In this document: positions 10,948-20,850 of the stretch, piece by piece
Layout: each line of letters starts with the position of its first letter
Numbering within the stretch: position 1 is the stretch's first letter
From: Helianthus annuus
Lineage: Eukaryota; Streptophyta; Magnoliopsida; Asterales; Asteraceae
Assembly (NCBI RefSeq): GCF_002127325.2
Contig: NC_035435.2
Location: forward strand, 133,340,904-133,404,903
Direction of reading: 5' to 3'
Length of the DNA stretch: 64,000 bases
Translations under genes and position numbers: made by a program
Notes under the pieces: generated by a model
Databases searched by the model: none
What the model was told of the DNA's origin: nothing
The model's input: the letters and a program-made list of their open reading frames with translations, nothing else

Positions 10948-11189
10948 ATATATGTGTTGTGATCGGTGCATTTTAGGTACACATTATATTTTATTAATTA
11001 TAATATAAATGCATTGAAGTTGGTTCGATGTAAAATATTTTAATTTGTTTTTGTATCTTTAATATCACTAAGAAAGATGAGGTGAATTGGTTAACATTTA
11101 ATATTTAGTCATCAAATGGAAACTAACATGATCAATGACAAAGTCAACTTAAATTCGTTGAAGATCACCATGTTTGATAAAACAATTAC

Positions 11190-12992
11190 GACTATGGGGT
11201 ATGGGGATTGGATTGGGGCGTGGATTGGGGGAAAACGCCCAAGCCACCATCCCGGATGGGCTTGGGTTGGGGCGTGGCCCAAGGGGCGAGGGTTTGAAGC
11301 CGGGCATGGGGCGGGTCTAGCAAGCTGACATGGCTGGCTGTGAATGGCCAATTCAAACTAGCCGTTGGGGGCATGTTTAAAAAAATCCATTTATAAATAC
11401 CTTACCATATTTAACATTTTTCTCACACAATATCAAACATATAAAACACAATCTTGCCATGAGTTCTTTAAGTTATAGTGAATTGTCATCATCATCTGAC
11501 GATAGTGCGGAAATATTTCTACAAACGATCGCGGTGGTGGTGAAAGCTATCGTGGAAGACGAAGACATGAGGAAGAGACTCAACAACCTAAACGGAGGAG
11601 AAGGTACATCGCTCATGAACGGCACACCGCTAACAATTTGTTGGTAAGCGATTACTTCTCAGCGGAACCTAAGTATGATGAAAAAATGTTTAGGCGTCGT
11701 TTTCGTATGAGTAGAAACTTATTTATAAGGATATCTAGAGATCTTGAGGAGAAGTATGTTTATTTCCAACAAAAACCCGATGTAACCGGGCAATTAGGAT
11801 TTAGTACGTGGCAAAAGGTCACGGTCGCACTTAGGCAGTTAGCGTACGGCAATAGTTCGGACATTATGGATGACTATTTAAAAATGTCTGCACGTGTAGC
11901 TAGAGAAAGTCTTCACAACTTTTGTTCGTGTATTCTAAAACTTTATAGGAAAAGATATTTGAGAAAGCCATCCTTCAGTGACATGCAACAAATATTGGAA
12001 CATCACGCAGATTATCATGGGCTACCCGGGATGCTAAGTAGTTCAGATTGTATGAAATGGGCTTGTGAACTTTGTCCTACCTAATGGCAAGGCGCTCACA
12101 CTAGTGGATTTCACGGGATGCCAACCATCATGCTTGAAGCGGTTGCGTCCCAATATCTTTGGATATGGCATGCGTTCTTCGGTATGCCAGGTTCACATAA
12201 TGATATTACCATCATAAACCACTCGCCCCTTTTCAATGATCGGGTAAATGGTATAGGACCCAAAGGAACTTTCTTTGTAAACGGGGTTGAGTACGTGTAT
12301 GGGTACTACCTAGTTGATGGAATTTACCCAGAGTGAGGGGTTTTCGTAAAATCGTTCACAAGATACGGTACCAAAGATCCAAAGAGATTAAAGTTTAACA
12401 GGGTCCAGATGGCTGCACGTAAAGACGTCGAGCGAGCATTCGGTGTTTTGAAGAAAAGGTGGCGAACATTGGCAATGCCTTGTCGACTATGGGACAAGGA
12501 TCAGATTGGAAACGTGATGTACGCGTGTATCATTCTTCACAACATGATTTTGAAGGATGAAGGTAGAGCGGTCATTACCTACTATGATGACAATGACCCC
12601 CAACCAGGTAACGTAACAGACGAAAATAAAGCGGCAAATGAATTTTTGATAAAGTCAAGGGATATACATCACAACCTTCGATCTGATTTGGTAGATCATG
12701 TTTCAATGATTCCTGGGTTCGAAACCGACGAAGACGACGAAGAATGATAGTTTTTTATTTTGATAATTATTTTGTATGTTTATTTTAATAATTATTTTGT
12801 ATGTTTATGTAGTTTTTAATGGTTATATATATATATATATGTATATATATTAAAAAAAAAGTTGATGTGGCTTGGCCACGCCAGCCAAGCCACGCCCACC
12901 ATACCCCATCCAAAGTGGATTTGTGAATTGAGTTTTCAAATTACACGTGTCAACCCATGCCCCAAACTTTCGTCCCACCATACCTCACGATC
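11190..12992 (+). mobile_element. PIF/Harbinger element with decayed transposase (1803 bp)
   Basis: The left end GACTATGGGGTATGG and the inverted right end GATCGTGAGGTATGG are imperfect terminal inverted repeats; GGGGCGTGG-type subterminal words recur at both ends. Flanks are TAC (11187-11189) and TAA (12993-12995), a degraded TAA duplication. It encloses a single transposase pseudogene on the plus strand and no ORF1. The MITE at 25519-26018 has nearly the same termini and subterminal sequence and is a likely non-autonomous relative. Confidence 0.82.
11459..12747 (+). pseudogene. PIF/Harbinger DDE transposase (DDE_Tnp_4 type), inactivated
   Basis: The conceptual product is the endonuclease/strand-transferase of Harbinger elements. 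After a Ser/Asp-rich start, a frameshift near 11590 moves the frame to one reading NNLLVSDYFSAEPKYDE and FRRRFRMSRNLF. The catalytic core is recognisable: first Asp in SSDCMKW (about 12045), second Asp in GSHNDITIINHSPLF (about 12190), and Glu in VERAFGVLKKRW (about 12430), followed by NVMYACIILHNMI. Stops at 12082-12084 (after ELCPT, where the family usually has a Trp-containing run) and at 12334-12336 (after DGIYPE, a TGG-to-TGA type change) break it. The C-terminus ends in an acidic DEDDEE tail. With one frameshift and two stops it cannot make a working enzyme. Confidence 0.93.
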
Positions 12993-13221
12993 TAAGTGAT
13001 TTTTTTATGGACTTTGTTGTAGCAGGGACTACATCAACGAAGAGATATTGGGCCAGAATAAACTAAAGCTCAAAATAATAACATCGATAATATGTGGGCT
13101 TTCATTGGTTTGATTTTATTAAAAGAAGATATGAGGGAAAAGGCTGAGTTGGTTCACAAAGTCAAGATGGGCTTCAATTTATCAGATGGGATCTTTATTA
13201 ATCGTTGGACAATAATGGCAA
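12993..13221. other. Unassigned spacer
   Basis: A short stretch with a 60-codon open frame (13092-13274) that matches nothing I recognise. No gene or element is supported. Confidence 0.4.
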
Positions 13222-13300
13222 CTAGTTTTAATAAAGTCGCGCGTTGCGGCGAAACCGAGCAAATGATAATGTAAATCGTACGTGATTTAAATGTAAAACA
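13222..13300 (-). mobile_element. Helitron 3' terminus (reads leftward)
   Basis: The minus strand reads CCGCAACGCGCGAC, an AT-rich spacer, then CTAG (13225-13222) followed by T, the signature of a Helitron 3' end: a GC-rich hairpin region, CTRR, and insertion into AT. The same core CCGCAACGCGC precedes CTAG at 46501-46504. The body would extend right into the AT-rich sequence 13300-13760; the 5' TC end could not be fixed, and no Rep/helicase coding is present. Confidence 0.55.
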
Positions 13301-13769
13301 TGTTGTTTAAAAAGCCAAACCATTAGAACGGTTTAGTTTATCATCGTACCGTTTTATGATACAAAATAAATACTTTATTTTGAGTACAACTTCATTTTTA
13401 ACAAAACTTATAACGGAATGTCAACGGAAAATAAAATACAACAATGTACTTAAGTTTTTAGAAAAAAAAGTTATAAACGTAATTTATTAAAGAAGTATCA
13501 AATTAGTTGATAAATTAATATATGTTATAAAAAAGAAAAAAGAATTATTAAAAAAATGGTATAGGGAACATATGATTTAAAGAAAGAAAAAAAAATTAAA
13601 AATATATTATCAAAGTAAATATAATAATAAACTATTATAATATAAAAAAATAATAGTAATAAAAAGCTATATATTATTATAAAAATAAAGTTACTATTCA
13701 TGGCCGTTGGTTAACAATATATATATATAATATAATAGAAGCTGGGCGGCCCAAATTCAAAGAAGGAAG
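13301..13769. other. AT-rich region without genes
   Basis: Poly-A/T runs and short AT repeats with no coding potential. It is probably the body of the Helitron-like sequence ending at 13222. Confidence 0.4.
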
Positions 13770-13774
13770 TCGGT

Positions 13775-13951
13775 TAGGAATAGAAGGCGAAATGGAATGG
13801 ATCATTCTATTGGAATGAAAAGAAACATGTTTGGTTGTCAAGTGGTAATGGAATAGAGCATTCCACAAGGAATGCAAACGTTCCAAATAGAATAATTTTC
13901 ATTCCTTTGTAAGGTGGTGTTTTTTTCATTCCTTCAAGGAATGGAAAGATA

Positions 13952-14008
<57 letters not shown>

Positions 14009-14711
14009 CAATATTTTTATTATTATTTGTTTACCATTATTATTATTATTGGTTTTAATAACTCACTCACGGGCGACACCACTACTGCCATAGTTGCCGC
14101 CGTGACTACCGTCGCCGCTGTCACCCACTTCCGCCGCCACCACCACCACCACCCACCTCCACCCCAGCTGTCTCCCGCCACTACCCACCTCCACCCTAGT
14201 CATCACCCACCTCTGCCGCTACCAACCGTCACCCACCATCCACACCTCCGTCCCCGCCGTCACTCGCCACCACCCACCACCCCCGACACCACCGCGCCAC
14301 AGCTGCCACCTATCCCCGCCTTCGCGCCAGCCGCCACCCACCTCCACCACCGACCACCACCGTCGCCGTCACCCACCACCGTCCCCGTCACCCACCACCA
14401 TTGTCGTCGCCACCACCTACCTCTGCCCCCGCCACCACCCGCCGCCGCCACCCACTGCCACCACCTCCGACCATCGCTACCATTGCCACCTATCACCACC
14501 CACCACCACCGACTACCGTCACTCATCACCGATTTTATTCCTTCGTCTATTCTTTCCTACCAAACAACACAAAGTAATGATTCATTTCATTCTCACATAG
14601 TAACCAAACAAGACATGGAATGGTAATGATCCATTCCATTACATTGTCCATTCCATTACCTCGTACATTCCATTCACCCGTCTATTCCATTACGCCATAC
14701 CAAACAGACCC
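13775..14711. mobile_element. Large MITE with CCA-rich core, relative of 7307-8091, left end uncertain
   Basis: The right end, inverted, reads GGGTCTGTTTGGTATGG, almost the same terminus as the MITE at 7307, and is followed by TTA (14712-14714). ATGGAATGG words, a GTTTGGTT segment and a long CCA/CCG-rich core (about 14110-14520) match that element in inverse orientation. On the left only the second block (AATGGAATGGATCATT) is clear, and the first 30 or so bases of the terminus look lost. The His/Pro-rich frame at 14027-14626 is a by-product of the core. Confidence 0.6.
13952..14008. repeat. ATT microsatellite
   Basis: About 57 bp of nearly uninterrupted ATT triplets inside the left arm of the large MITE. 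Confidence 0.95.
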
Positions 14712-14714
14712 TTA

Positions 14715-15435
14715 GGGAATTAATGGGAGTTCGACGGCTGAATTAATATACATAAAGTTTGATACAAATCTTTGGACAACAGCTTGGGATGCAAGACAGT
14801 TTGACGGGGATTTTTTGATACACACAGGATGCAAGGCTAGGCTCTCCGCGGCTCTCTTCAAGCGGACGATTCACTTAAGTTTTTACGTTTCTTAGTTTAT
14901 ATTCAGGTTTGGATGTATTTTTGACCTTGACAAAGTTGTATGAATACATTGATGTGTTGGTTCATTTGAACTATTTGCATGTGTTTTGAGTTCTTGCTTT
15001 ACAACTTGTTCGGTTGATGACAAAACCTAGTAACTTGTTGAGTGACATAGAGTAGGTTGACTCACGCTAGTAAATAGGGTTAATCGAATTATAAAAGATC
15101 TGATGACAAAGACTTATTTTTGGTTACCATATTAAATTAACCAACTTTCCAACATCATGTCTATATGATGGCCAATTAACTTAGTAAACTGAGTTTTGTG
15201 AAACCTAAAACCTGAAGTGAAGTTTGAAGGAAGTTACGTTTTATAAATCTGATATCTTTCTTGTAGTTAGTTTAAAGTTATTTTTCAAATTAATCAAAAC
15301 CCCCAATTCTAGATTAGTAGTAGTTAATTAAATAATTTAGCTAAACACTACCCACATATTCCCTGTGGATACGATACCCTACTTACGCTATCTATTTAGT
15401 TTAATTAGGTTTTTGCATGACCCTTACGACAGTCA
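14715..15435 (+). mobile_element. 3' part of an Athila/Tat-type LTR
   Basis: The segment ends in TCA at 15433-15435, six bases before a tRNA-Asp-type primer site, and contains TTCCCTGTGGATACGATACC (15359-15378), a sequence typical of the ends of plant Athila/Tat LTRs. Its left boundary is not visible; the MITE ending at 14711 or a truncation may hide it. Orientation is plus. No second LTR of this element is seen in the window. Confidence 0.65.
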
Positions 15436-15441
15436 TAAAAA

Positions 15442-15460
15442 TGGCGTCGTTGCCGGAGAA
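15442..15460 (+). other. Primer binding site, tRNA-Asp type
   Basis: TGGCGTCGTTGCCGGAGAA is close to the tRNA-Asp-complementary primer site used by Athila and related plant gypsy elements, two substitutions from the common TGGCGCCGTTGCCGGGGA form. Confidence 0.8.
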
Positions 15461-16055
15461 TTAGTGCGCTTAGTGTTAGTTGTTGGATCGTCGTTGACCC
15501 TGAATGAGTCGATCAGAAGAGTCGTTTATCTAATTCAAAGGCGGAATCAGTGAATCAGACGCTCAAACTAAATATAATGCTTCTTATATTGATCTTGACA
15601 AAGTTTACAACCTGGAAGCAATTTGGCAGCAATTCGTTACAAGTTCAAATCCGTGCCAAATGAACTAACCTGTGCACTATATATAGTGTTTGTGGTTCGC
15701 TTATGTGACCATGTCATATGAGCGGACCTGTGTGATGTGTGTGGTTCGCTTATATGGACAAAGTCCATATAAGCGGACCTCCTTGCTTAACCATCACTTT
15801 TCAGTTCTCGAACCTCGTGCACAGGATATTCTAACCTATCCTATTCTATTACATGAAACAAGACGAAGTCAATAGACGTATTGCACTAACATTAGTTATT
15901 TAGTTAGTTAGTTAGTTAGTTAATAGTTAGTTGTTCTTGCTTTCTAAAAAAATTCTAAAAAACCCAAAAATATCATTCTTTTTATTTTGTTTTATTTTTT
16001 AGTTCGATATTATGCTCGGGTATTTTGTTTGTGCTTGTGCAGGTCCTTTACACAA
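15461..16055 (+). mobile_element. Leader/internal relic of the Athila/Tat-type element
   Basis: Sequence downstream of the primer site with short broken frames and no recognisable Gag. It contains the hairpin at 15747-15775 and a TTAG-repeat run (about 15897-15926). It is assigned to the same element by position only. Confidence 0.45.
15747..15775. repeat. Perfect 13-bp hairpin
   Basis: CGCTTATATGGAC (15747-15759) and its exact inverse (15763-15775) flank the loop AAA. A related, less perfect pair (GGTTCGCTTATGTGACC / TATGAGCGGACC) lies about 55 bp upstream. Confidence 0.9.
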
Positions 16056-16580
16056 TTTACGGTTGTTGTAAAGGAAAAAAAACTAGGTTTTTCTTTATTT
16101 TGGAAAAGTTGATTTTTTAGGATTTTTGATTAAAAAAACATTTGAAAAACCTTTCTTAAGGCCGATTTCTCACAACTCGCATGAGTTTTCAATTTACCCT
16201 AACCCTATATATAGCTTCAAGATCCAGGGAAAACCCTCCCGAGTTGTGAAAACGTAGAGAACTTGGCTTTCCCGTGCGAGATTTGTCCTAATTTTTTTTC
16301 ACAACCCTAGATTAAAATGTTAGAAAAGACTGCCGTAAAAAATGTTAAAAAAATTCAAATTGTTATTTTTCGGCCCCTTGCAGCAGTTGTAAAAAGCTGA
16401 TGACATAAGCATGACATCACTTTTTACAGCATTTACGGTTGCCGTAAATGTTTTTGGAAATTTTGATTTTTTTAGAATTTTTGGGAAAAAAAATTTTTTG
16501 AAAAAACCTTTCATAAGACCGAGTTCTATAAGTTCTCACAACTCGTATAAGCTTTCATTTTACCCTAACCCTATATATAG
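16056..16580. repeat. Tandem duplication of a ~150-160 bp unit
   Basis: Units at 16056-16215 and 16432-16580 share, in order, a TTTACGGTTG start, GATTTTTTAG, a poly-A patch, AAAAACCTTTC, CACAACTCG, TTTACCCTAACCC and TATATATAG. An inverted partial copy (TTAGGGTAAAATGAAAAC) lies at 28433-28500, so the unit belongs to a dispersed element. Confidence 0.7.
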
Positions 16581-17014
16581 GATGAAGATTATTACAGAAC
16601 ACGAATTATTATGAGAACAAAAAAAACAACTCTAAATCACTAAATTTTGAGATTTACGGTTCATTTTTTTTAAATTTATGTTTCTTATATTCATATGTGT
16701 ATTATATATACATAAAAAATCCATATATTTTTACATACACATATCCTACATACATGTAGGTGATTTAACCTATATCTATGTAGGGTATATAAAAACTAAA
16801 AATTTTCTATATTTTGTTTTGAATTCTACTTTGAGAAATAATAAATATTACATTCGTAACATTTTAATTTGCTTTTAGGATTGAAAACATGAGTGATTTA
16901 TTTTGTTCTGCGTTTTCTCGTAATATTTAGTGCTCTGTGTAGAATCTTCCCGTATATATATAACAAAGTAGGGTTTCATTTTCTATAGGAGCTAGGGTTT
17001 CACGCTATTGAACA
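16581..17014. other. Unassigned AT-rich spacer
   Basis: Nothing beyond short open frames; no gene or terminal repeat is seen. Confidence 0.5.
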
Positions 17015-18293
17015 GAGTGAATTGCAAGAATTGTCCTTTATCTTTATACCCATTTGCAGGCGATGTCCTTTATGTTTAAAATTGACGAGTTTTGTACTTT
17101 ATGTTTTCAAATCATACACGTTTTGTCATTTAGCGGTAACTCAGTTAATTTTTTTTGTTAAATCAGATGACTAAAGGGCACTTTAGTCATTTTACCCATT
17201 TTTAGCAAATAAAACGAAAATAAATTTAAAAAGTTATATAATATGTATAAATAATATGTCTCCCCTCTCCCTACATCTCTCTCTACACCTCTCTTCACCA
17301 GTCACCACCAACAACCACCACTATCAGCCATTATCAGCTGCCATCCACCTTACAAAAACACCACTCTCCACCACCAAAATTTGTAACCGACATGAATGTT
17401 TCTTTTTCATACAACCCCCACATCTCCACCTAGAAAAAATAATCTACACACATCCCCCTGTTTCTTCCCAAATCAGTCCAACAACCACCATAAACCACCA
17501 CACTCACTCAATCCTCTATAATTGACTTCTTCCAGTCAAACAAAAACAAAACAAGAAACCCACAAAAAGAATAACTCTAGATCGCAAATAGGTTTCAAAG
17601 TTCCTTAACTTTTCAATTTGCAGTGGGTTGTTTGATTACCTGAGACTGCTCTGTATATTTTAGACCGTAACCTTGTGACCCTATTCCATCGCTATATTAT
17701 AGATTTATGATAAGTATATGCTCAAAATCTTTGAAACCACAAAACCCGACTTCCGAATCTGAACCCTCCAAGAACCTATCGTTCCAGGTCTGTCACTTAC
17801 GAAACCTATTCCAAAATTCATCGTCTTTTTTTCAGATTTTTAATAGTGGAAGGGATGGTATGCGATGGTGAAGTTATAGGGTTTGAGGAGTGTATGGGTT
17901 TCAACATTCGGGTGCGGCGAGGTCTGTAGGTGGCTGCCGGAGAAAGGGTTTCAGGTCGCCGGAGAGATTGTTGTGTGGAGGAGGAACTAGAGAGAGAGAA
18001 ATACCGTAGAGTGCTTTTTTTTCTATTTGTATACATGTATTTTATTTATATACAAAATAGTCCCTGGATATATATATTATTTATAAAATGGTCTTTATTG
18101 AGTGAAAAGACAATTTTACCCTCATGTGCATTGTACATGACCAGATTTGACAGAAAAATCTAACTGAGTTAGGGCTAAAGGACAAAACATGTATGATTTG
18201 AAAACATAAAGTACAAAACTCGTCAATTTTAAACATAAATGATAGCGCCTGCAAATAGGTATATAAATAAAGGACGATGCTTGCAATTCACTC
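17015..18293. mobile_element. Mutator-like non-autonomous element, long TIRs (1279 bp)
   Basis: Both ends begin GAGTGAATTGCAAG and remain alike for about 150 bp (CCTTTAT, TTTGCAGGCG, TTAAAATTGACGAGTTTTG, TACTTTATGTTTTCAAATCA in inverted order). Direct repeat TTGAACA flanks it at 17008-17014 and 18294-18300. Long TIRs and a 7-9 bp duplication fit Mutator-like elements. The core has CT-rich and CCACCA-rich stretches and a GCCGGAGA segment near 17930-17965 but no transposase. A captured gene fragment cannot be ruled out. Confidence 0.88.
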
Positions 18294-18949
18294 TTGAACA
18301 TATTACTGAGGGTAAGAAGTTATCACCAAATGTACACAAATGGTAGTTGTGACGTTTTAAGACCGAAGGACAATAATTTTTAACCTCATGTAGATGTATT
18401 ATGTATATAACTTTAGGGAGATATACATTAGTTAGACTTTTTTAAAAAACAATCTCTCTTCTTCTACTCACAAAATCCCCCCATTTTTGGTAGTGTCTAC
18501 ACGCTCTCTTCCACGTCACACTTTCTTTAGTCAAAAAATGTCCAAAATCTCCTACTGAAGATGGCGTTCTATCTCTTTTAATCGTTCACTTTTATAAAAA
18601 TCTAGTCACTATTGACCTTCTAACAAAATTAAATATCCAGCAATGACAACAAATAAAATATAATAACACAAAATCATTCAAAAGTATATGATTGTAAAAT
18701 AGTCGACAACCACACTCCACAAAAGAGAGAATTCAAATATAACGAACTAGGGTTTCATTTTCATACAACAAGAACTAGAAGAAACATAATGATTTCTTAA
18801 GAAGTAAAACATTCAAACCACTTACAACTTCACTTATTATCAATCAACAAACACATTACATTTCTGTCAACTACAAACACACACTATCAAACTTCTTGAG
18901 TTAAGAAATTAATCATCACAATCTGTAAACATATGATCAAACACGCATC
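18294..18949. other. Unassigned, downstream of the GeBP-like gene
   Basis: AT-rich sequence, no coding potential. It would contain the 3' UTR and polyadenylation signals of the minus-strand gene at 18950. Confidence 0.5.
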
Positions 18950-19549
18950 TTACGGCAGATTTCGGCTACCTGCATCATCAGGAACAGGACGGTTGAACAT
19001 CTTCTTCCACAAAATGAACTCTCCCATCTCATCAAACGGCACCGACTCCTCACTCAGGTCCTTGAACTTGTCCCTCAAACGTTGGATTTTGGCTTCCCAT
19101 CCACGTTGATTTCCTATACGAGCTCTTATATAAAGATCACAGAATATCTGCATGTGATAAGGACTCTCAACCGGGTTTCTCCCGTTGTTAACCTCATACT
19201 GTTCAAGTTCTTGATACACGACGTCGTCTGGGAGTTCAACTAGTTGGATTCCATCTTCTGGTTGCGGTCCGTCTGAGTCAGAAGAAATGGGGTCTTCATG
19301 CATCGCAACATCTTCTTCTTGTTGTTGTTGTGGTGGTGGTGGTGGTGGTGGTTGTTGTGGTTTTGGTGGTGGTTGTACGCTGGAGGCGGTGTCTTTTGTT
19401 TCTTCATTAGAGCCGGAAGAAACGAGGTCAATGAAAGGGCGTTTGGGTGAAGGGGGGACGGCAGAAGTGTCGGGGTCTTTTCTTTTGTTTCCGGCGGGGT
19501 TTTTTGTGTGGTCTGTGGGAGTGGAAGAAGAGCCAACTGGTTCCGACAT
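18950..19549 (-). CDS. GeBP-like (DUF573-type) putative transcription regulator, intronless
   Basis: A 199-residue single-exon frame. Residues 1-100 are disordered: Ser/Thr-rich, basic KRKD and PKRP patches that could serve nuclear import, then a Pro/Gln run and an acidic stretch. Residues about 110-190 form a helical domain: ELPDDVVYQELEQYE, then NNGRNP, IFCDLYIRARI, EAKIQRLRDKFKDL and FILWKKMF. The order (short acidic helix, NG.NP turn, aromatic helix, basic RLRDKFK helix, final W/F helix) is that of the DUF573 domain of GLABROUS1-enhancer-binding proteins, usually DNA-binding regulators of leaf and trichome growth. The match is by pattern only and the tail is short. The poly-Pro part is encoded by a GGT/GGN run on the plus strand (19329-19372). 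The start gives the longest frame. No TE gene lies next to it; it could still be a mobilised family copy. Confidence 0.55.
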   Translation of the reverse strand: MSEPVGSSSTPTDHTKNPAGNKRKDPDTSAVPPSPKRPFIDLVSSGSNEETKDTASSVQPPPKPQQPPPPPPPQQQQEEDVAMHEDPISSDSDGPQPEDGIQLVELPDDVVYQELEQYEVNNGRNPVESPYHMQIFCDLYIRARIGNQRGWEAKIQRLRDKFKDLSEESVPFDEMGEFILWKKMFNRPVPDDAGSRNLP

Positions 19550-20091
19550 TAGAGATGATCAATGGAGAGTTCTCAAGGAGGGTTTCAATGGAGATCGAGA
19601 GATTGATGAAGGTGGGTTTCAAATGAGGGAGATTAGTTGTTGATTAAGTGATAATTATTAGGTAGGTTCGGTTGTATTTAAACAGGCGCTGATCAAGATT
19701 CATATAACCGTTTTAGAATCTTGTGAGGATCTAGCGATATTATTATAACGGTTGACAGTTGCAATCTATGTAAAAGTTAGTTAGTGTAGATTCGACATAT
19801 AATTAAGCAAAAAGAGTTGAGAAGAAATGGTATATACACATTCTTGTCAAATATAGGAATTTAATAAATTATGCGATTGTTATAATCATAACTATGTGTT
19901 GGTTATAATTATATACCGATTATACAAGTTCATGTGTTGCTTATATAGGTGATGGTTATATTTGTATAAAACACTATTTTGCAACTTTTTTAAAAAATGT
20001 CAACTTTTAAAAGTAAAAAAAGTATAGCAATATTATATTAATATTAAAGATAAAAAATGCTTGATTTTATGATATTGTTTTATTTAATAAA
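19550..20091. other. Upstream region of the GeBP-like gene
   Basis: Presumed 5' UTR and promoter side of the minus-strand gene. The near part (19550-19640) is purine/pyrimidine-skewed, like a leader. I did not find a convincing TATA box. The rest is AT-rich without features. Confidence 0.4.
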
Positions 20092-20460
20092 GAGTAAAAT
20101 GCTAAAAATTTAGACATTTTTGTCACTTCAGTCTAAAAATGAAATTTTTTGTATCTCTGTCTCTAAGGTTTCATTTTTGTTGTCATTTTCATCCAATTGG
20201 CAAACTGGGTTAGAATTTTCTGTTAACTTCTCTTTTTTTGTCGTTTCCTCTTTTAATTAAAATGTATTATGATGTAAAATGACGATTGTACCCTTAATTT
20301 AAATGAGGAAACCAATAAAAAAAAGGGAGCCAGTTTGCCAATTAAATGAAAATGACAACAAAAATGAAATCTCAGGGATCCAGATACAAAAAAAAAATTA
20401 ATTTTTGGACTAAAATGGCAAAAGTGACCTAAACTCCGGGATCATTTTAGCATTTTACTC
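20092..20460. mobile_element. Mutator-like MITE (369 bp)
   Basis: Ends GAGTAAAATGCTAAAA are perfect inverted repeats of 16 bp, and further complementary words follow (TCACTT, AAAATGAAA, TGGCAAACTGG). Nine-base flanks TTTAATAAA (20083-20091) and TTTAGTAAA (20461-20469) differ by one base. The element is an almost continuous foldback with no coding capacity. Confidence 0.88.
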
Positions 20461-20784
20461 TTTAGTAAAATTCTAAAGTATATAAAAATTATTTTAGTTT
20501 TAAAAACTAGACGGAATTAGTAGTTAATAGAAAATGACTAAAACACCCTTGAATCTCATTAAATAATATAGTTATTGTTAGTAATCAATACTAGCCCTTA
20601 ATTCAATTAATTAGAAAGATCAGTTCTTATTGTTTTTAAATAAGATAAGGTTTGTGTAGAATCTTAATAACTCTTCATTCTCAAATGATTAAGAATGTCT
20701 CACTTAAGGACTACAAGCACCGTATAATTAACACTTCAATTTGTGATATAAAAGACAGGATACGTTGCCCATGGCATTATAACC

Positions 20785-20850
20785 TAGTGACATCTTGGGT
20801 GGATAAGGGTTAGAGACCATTAGATACTGGGTTCGATTCCCACAATGGGG
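20785..20850 (+). repeat. tRNA-like segment, possible SINE head
   Basis: A B-box GGTTCGATTCC (20830-20840) follows a loosely A-box-like TAGTGACATCTTGG 30-45 bp upstream, and a T run follows. It does not fold as a full tRNA. It may be the head of a tRNA-derived SINE, but no tail or target duplication could be set. Confidence 0.35.

Noticed and set aside
13092..13274. 60-codon frame starting MWAFIGLILL
   Set aside because: It runs into a Helitron terminus and has no domain or homologue that I recognise.
14027..14626. 199-codon His/Pro-rich frame
   Set aside because: Compositional result of the CCA-rich core of the second large MITE; it also starts in an ATT microsatellite.
20785..20850. Possible tRNA gene
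   Set aside because: Only the B-box is convincing; no cloverleaf can be folded. Kept as a tRNA-like SINE head at low confidence.
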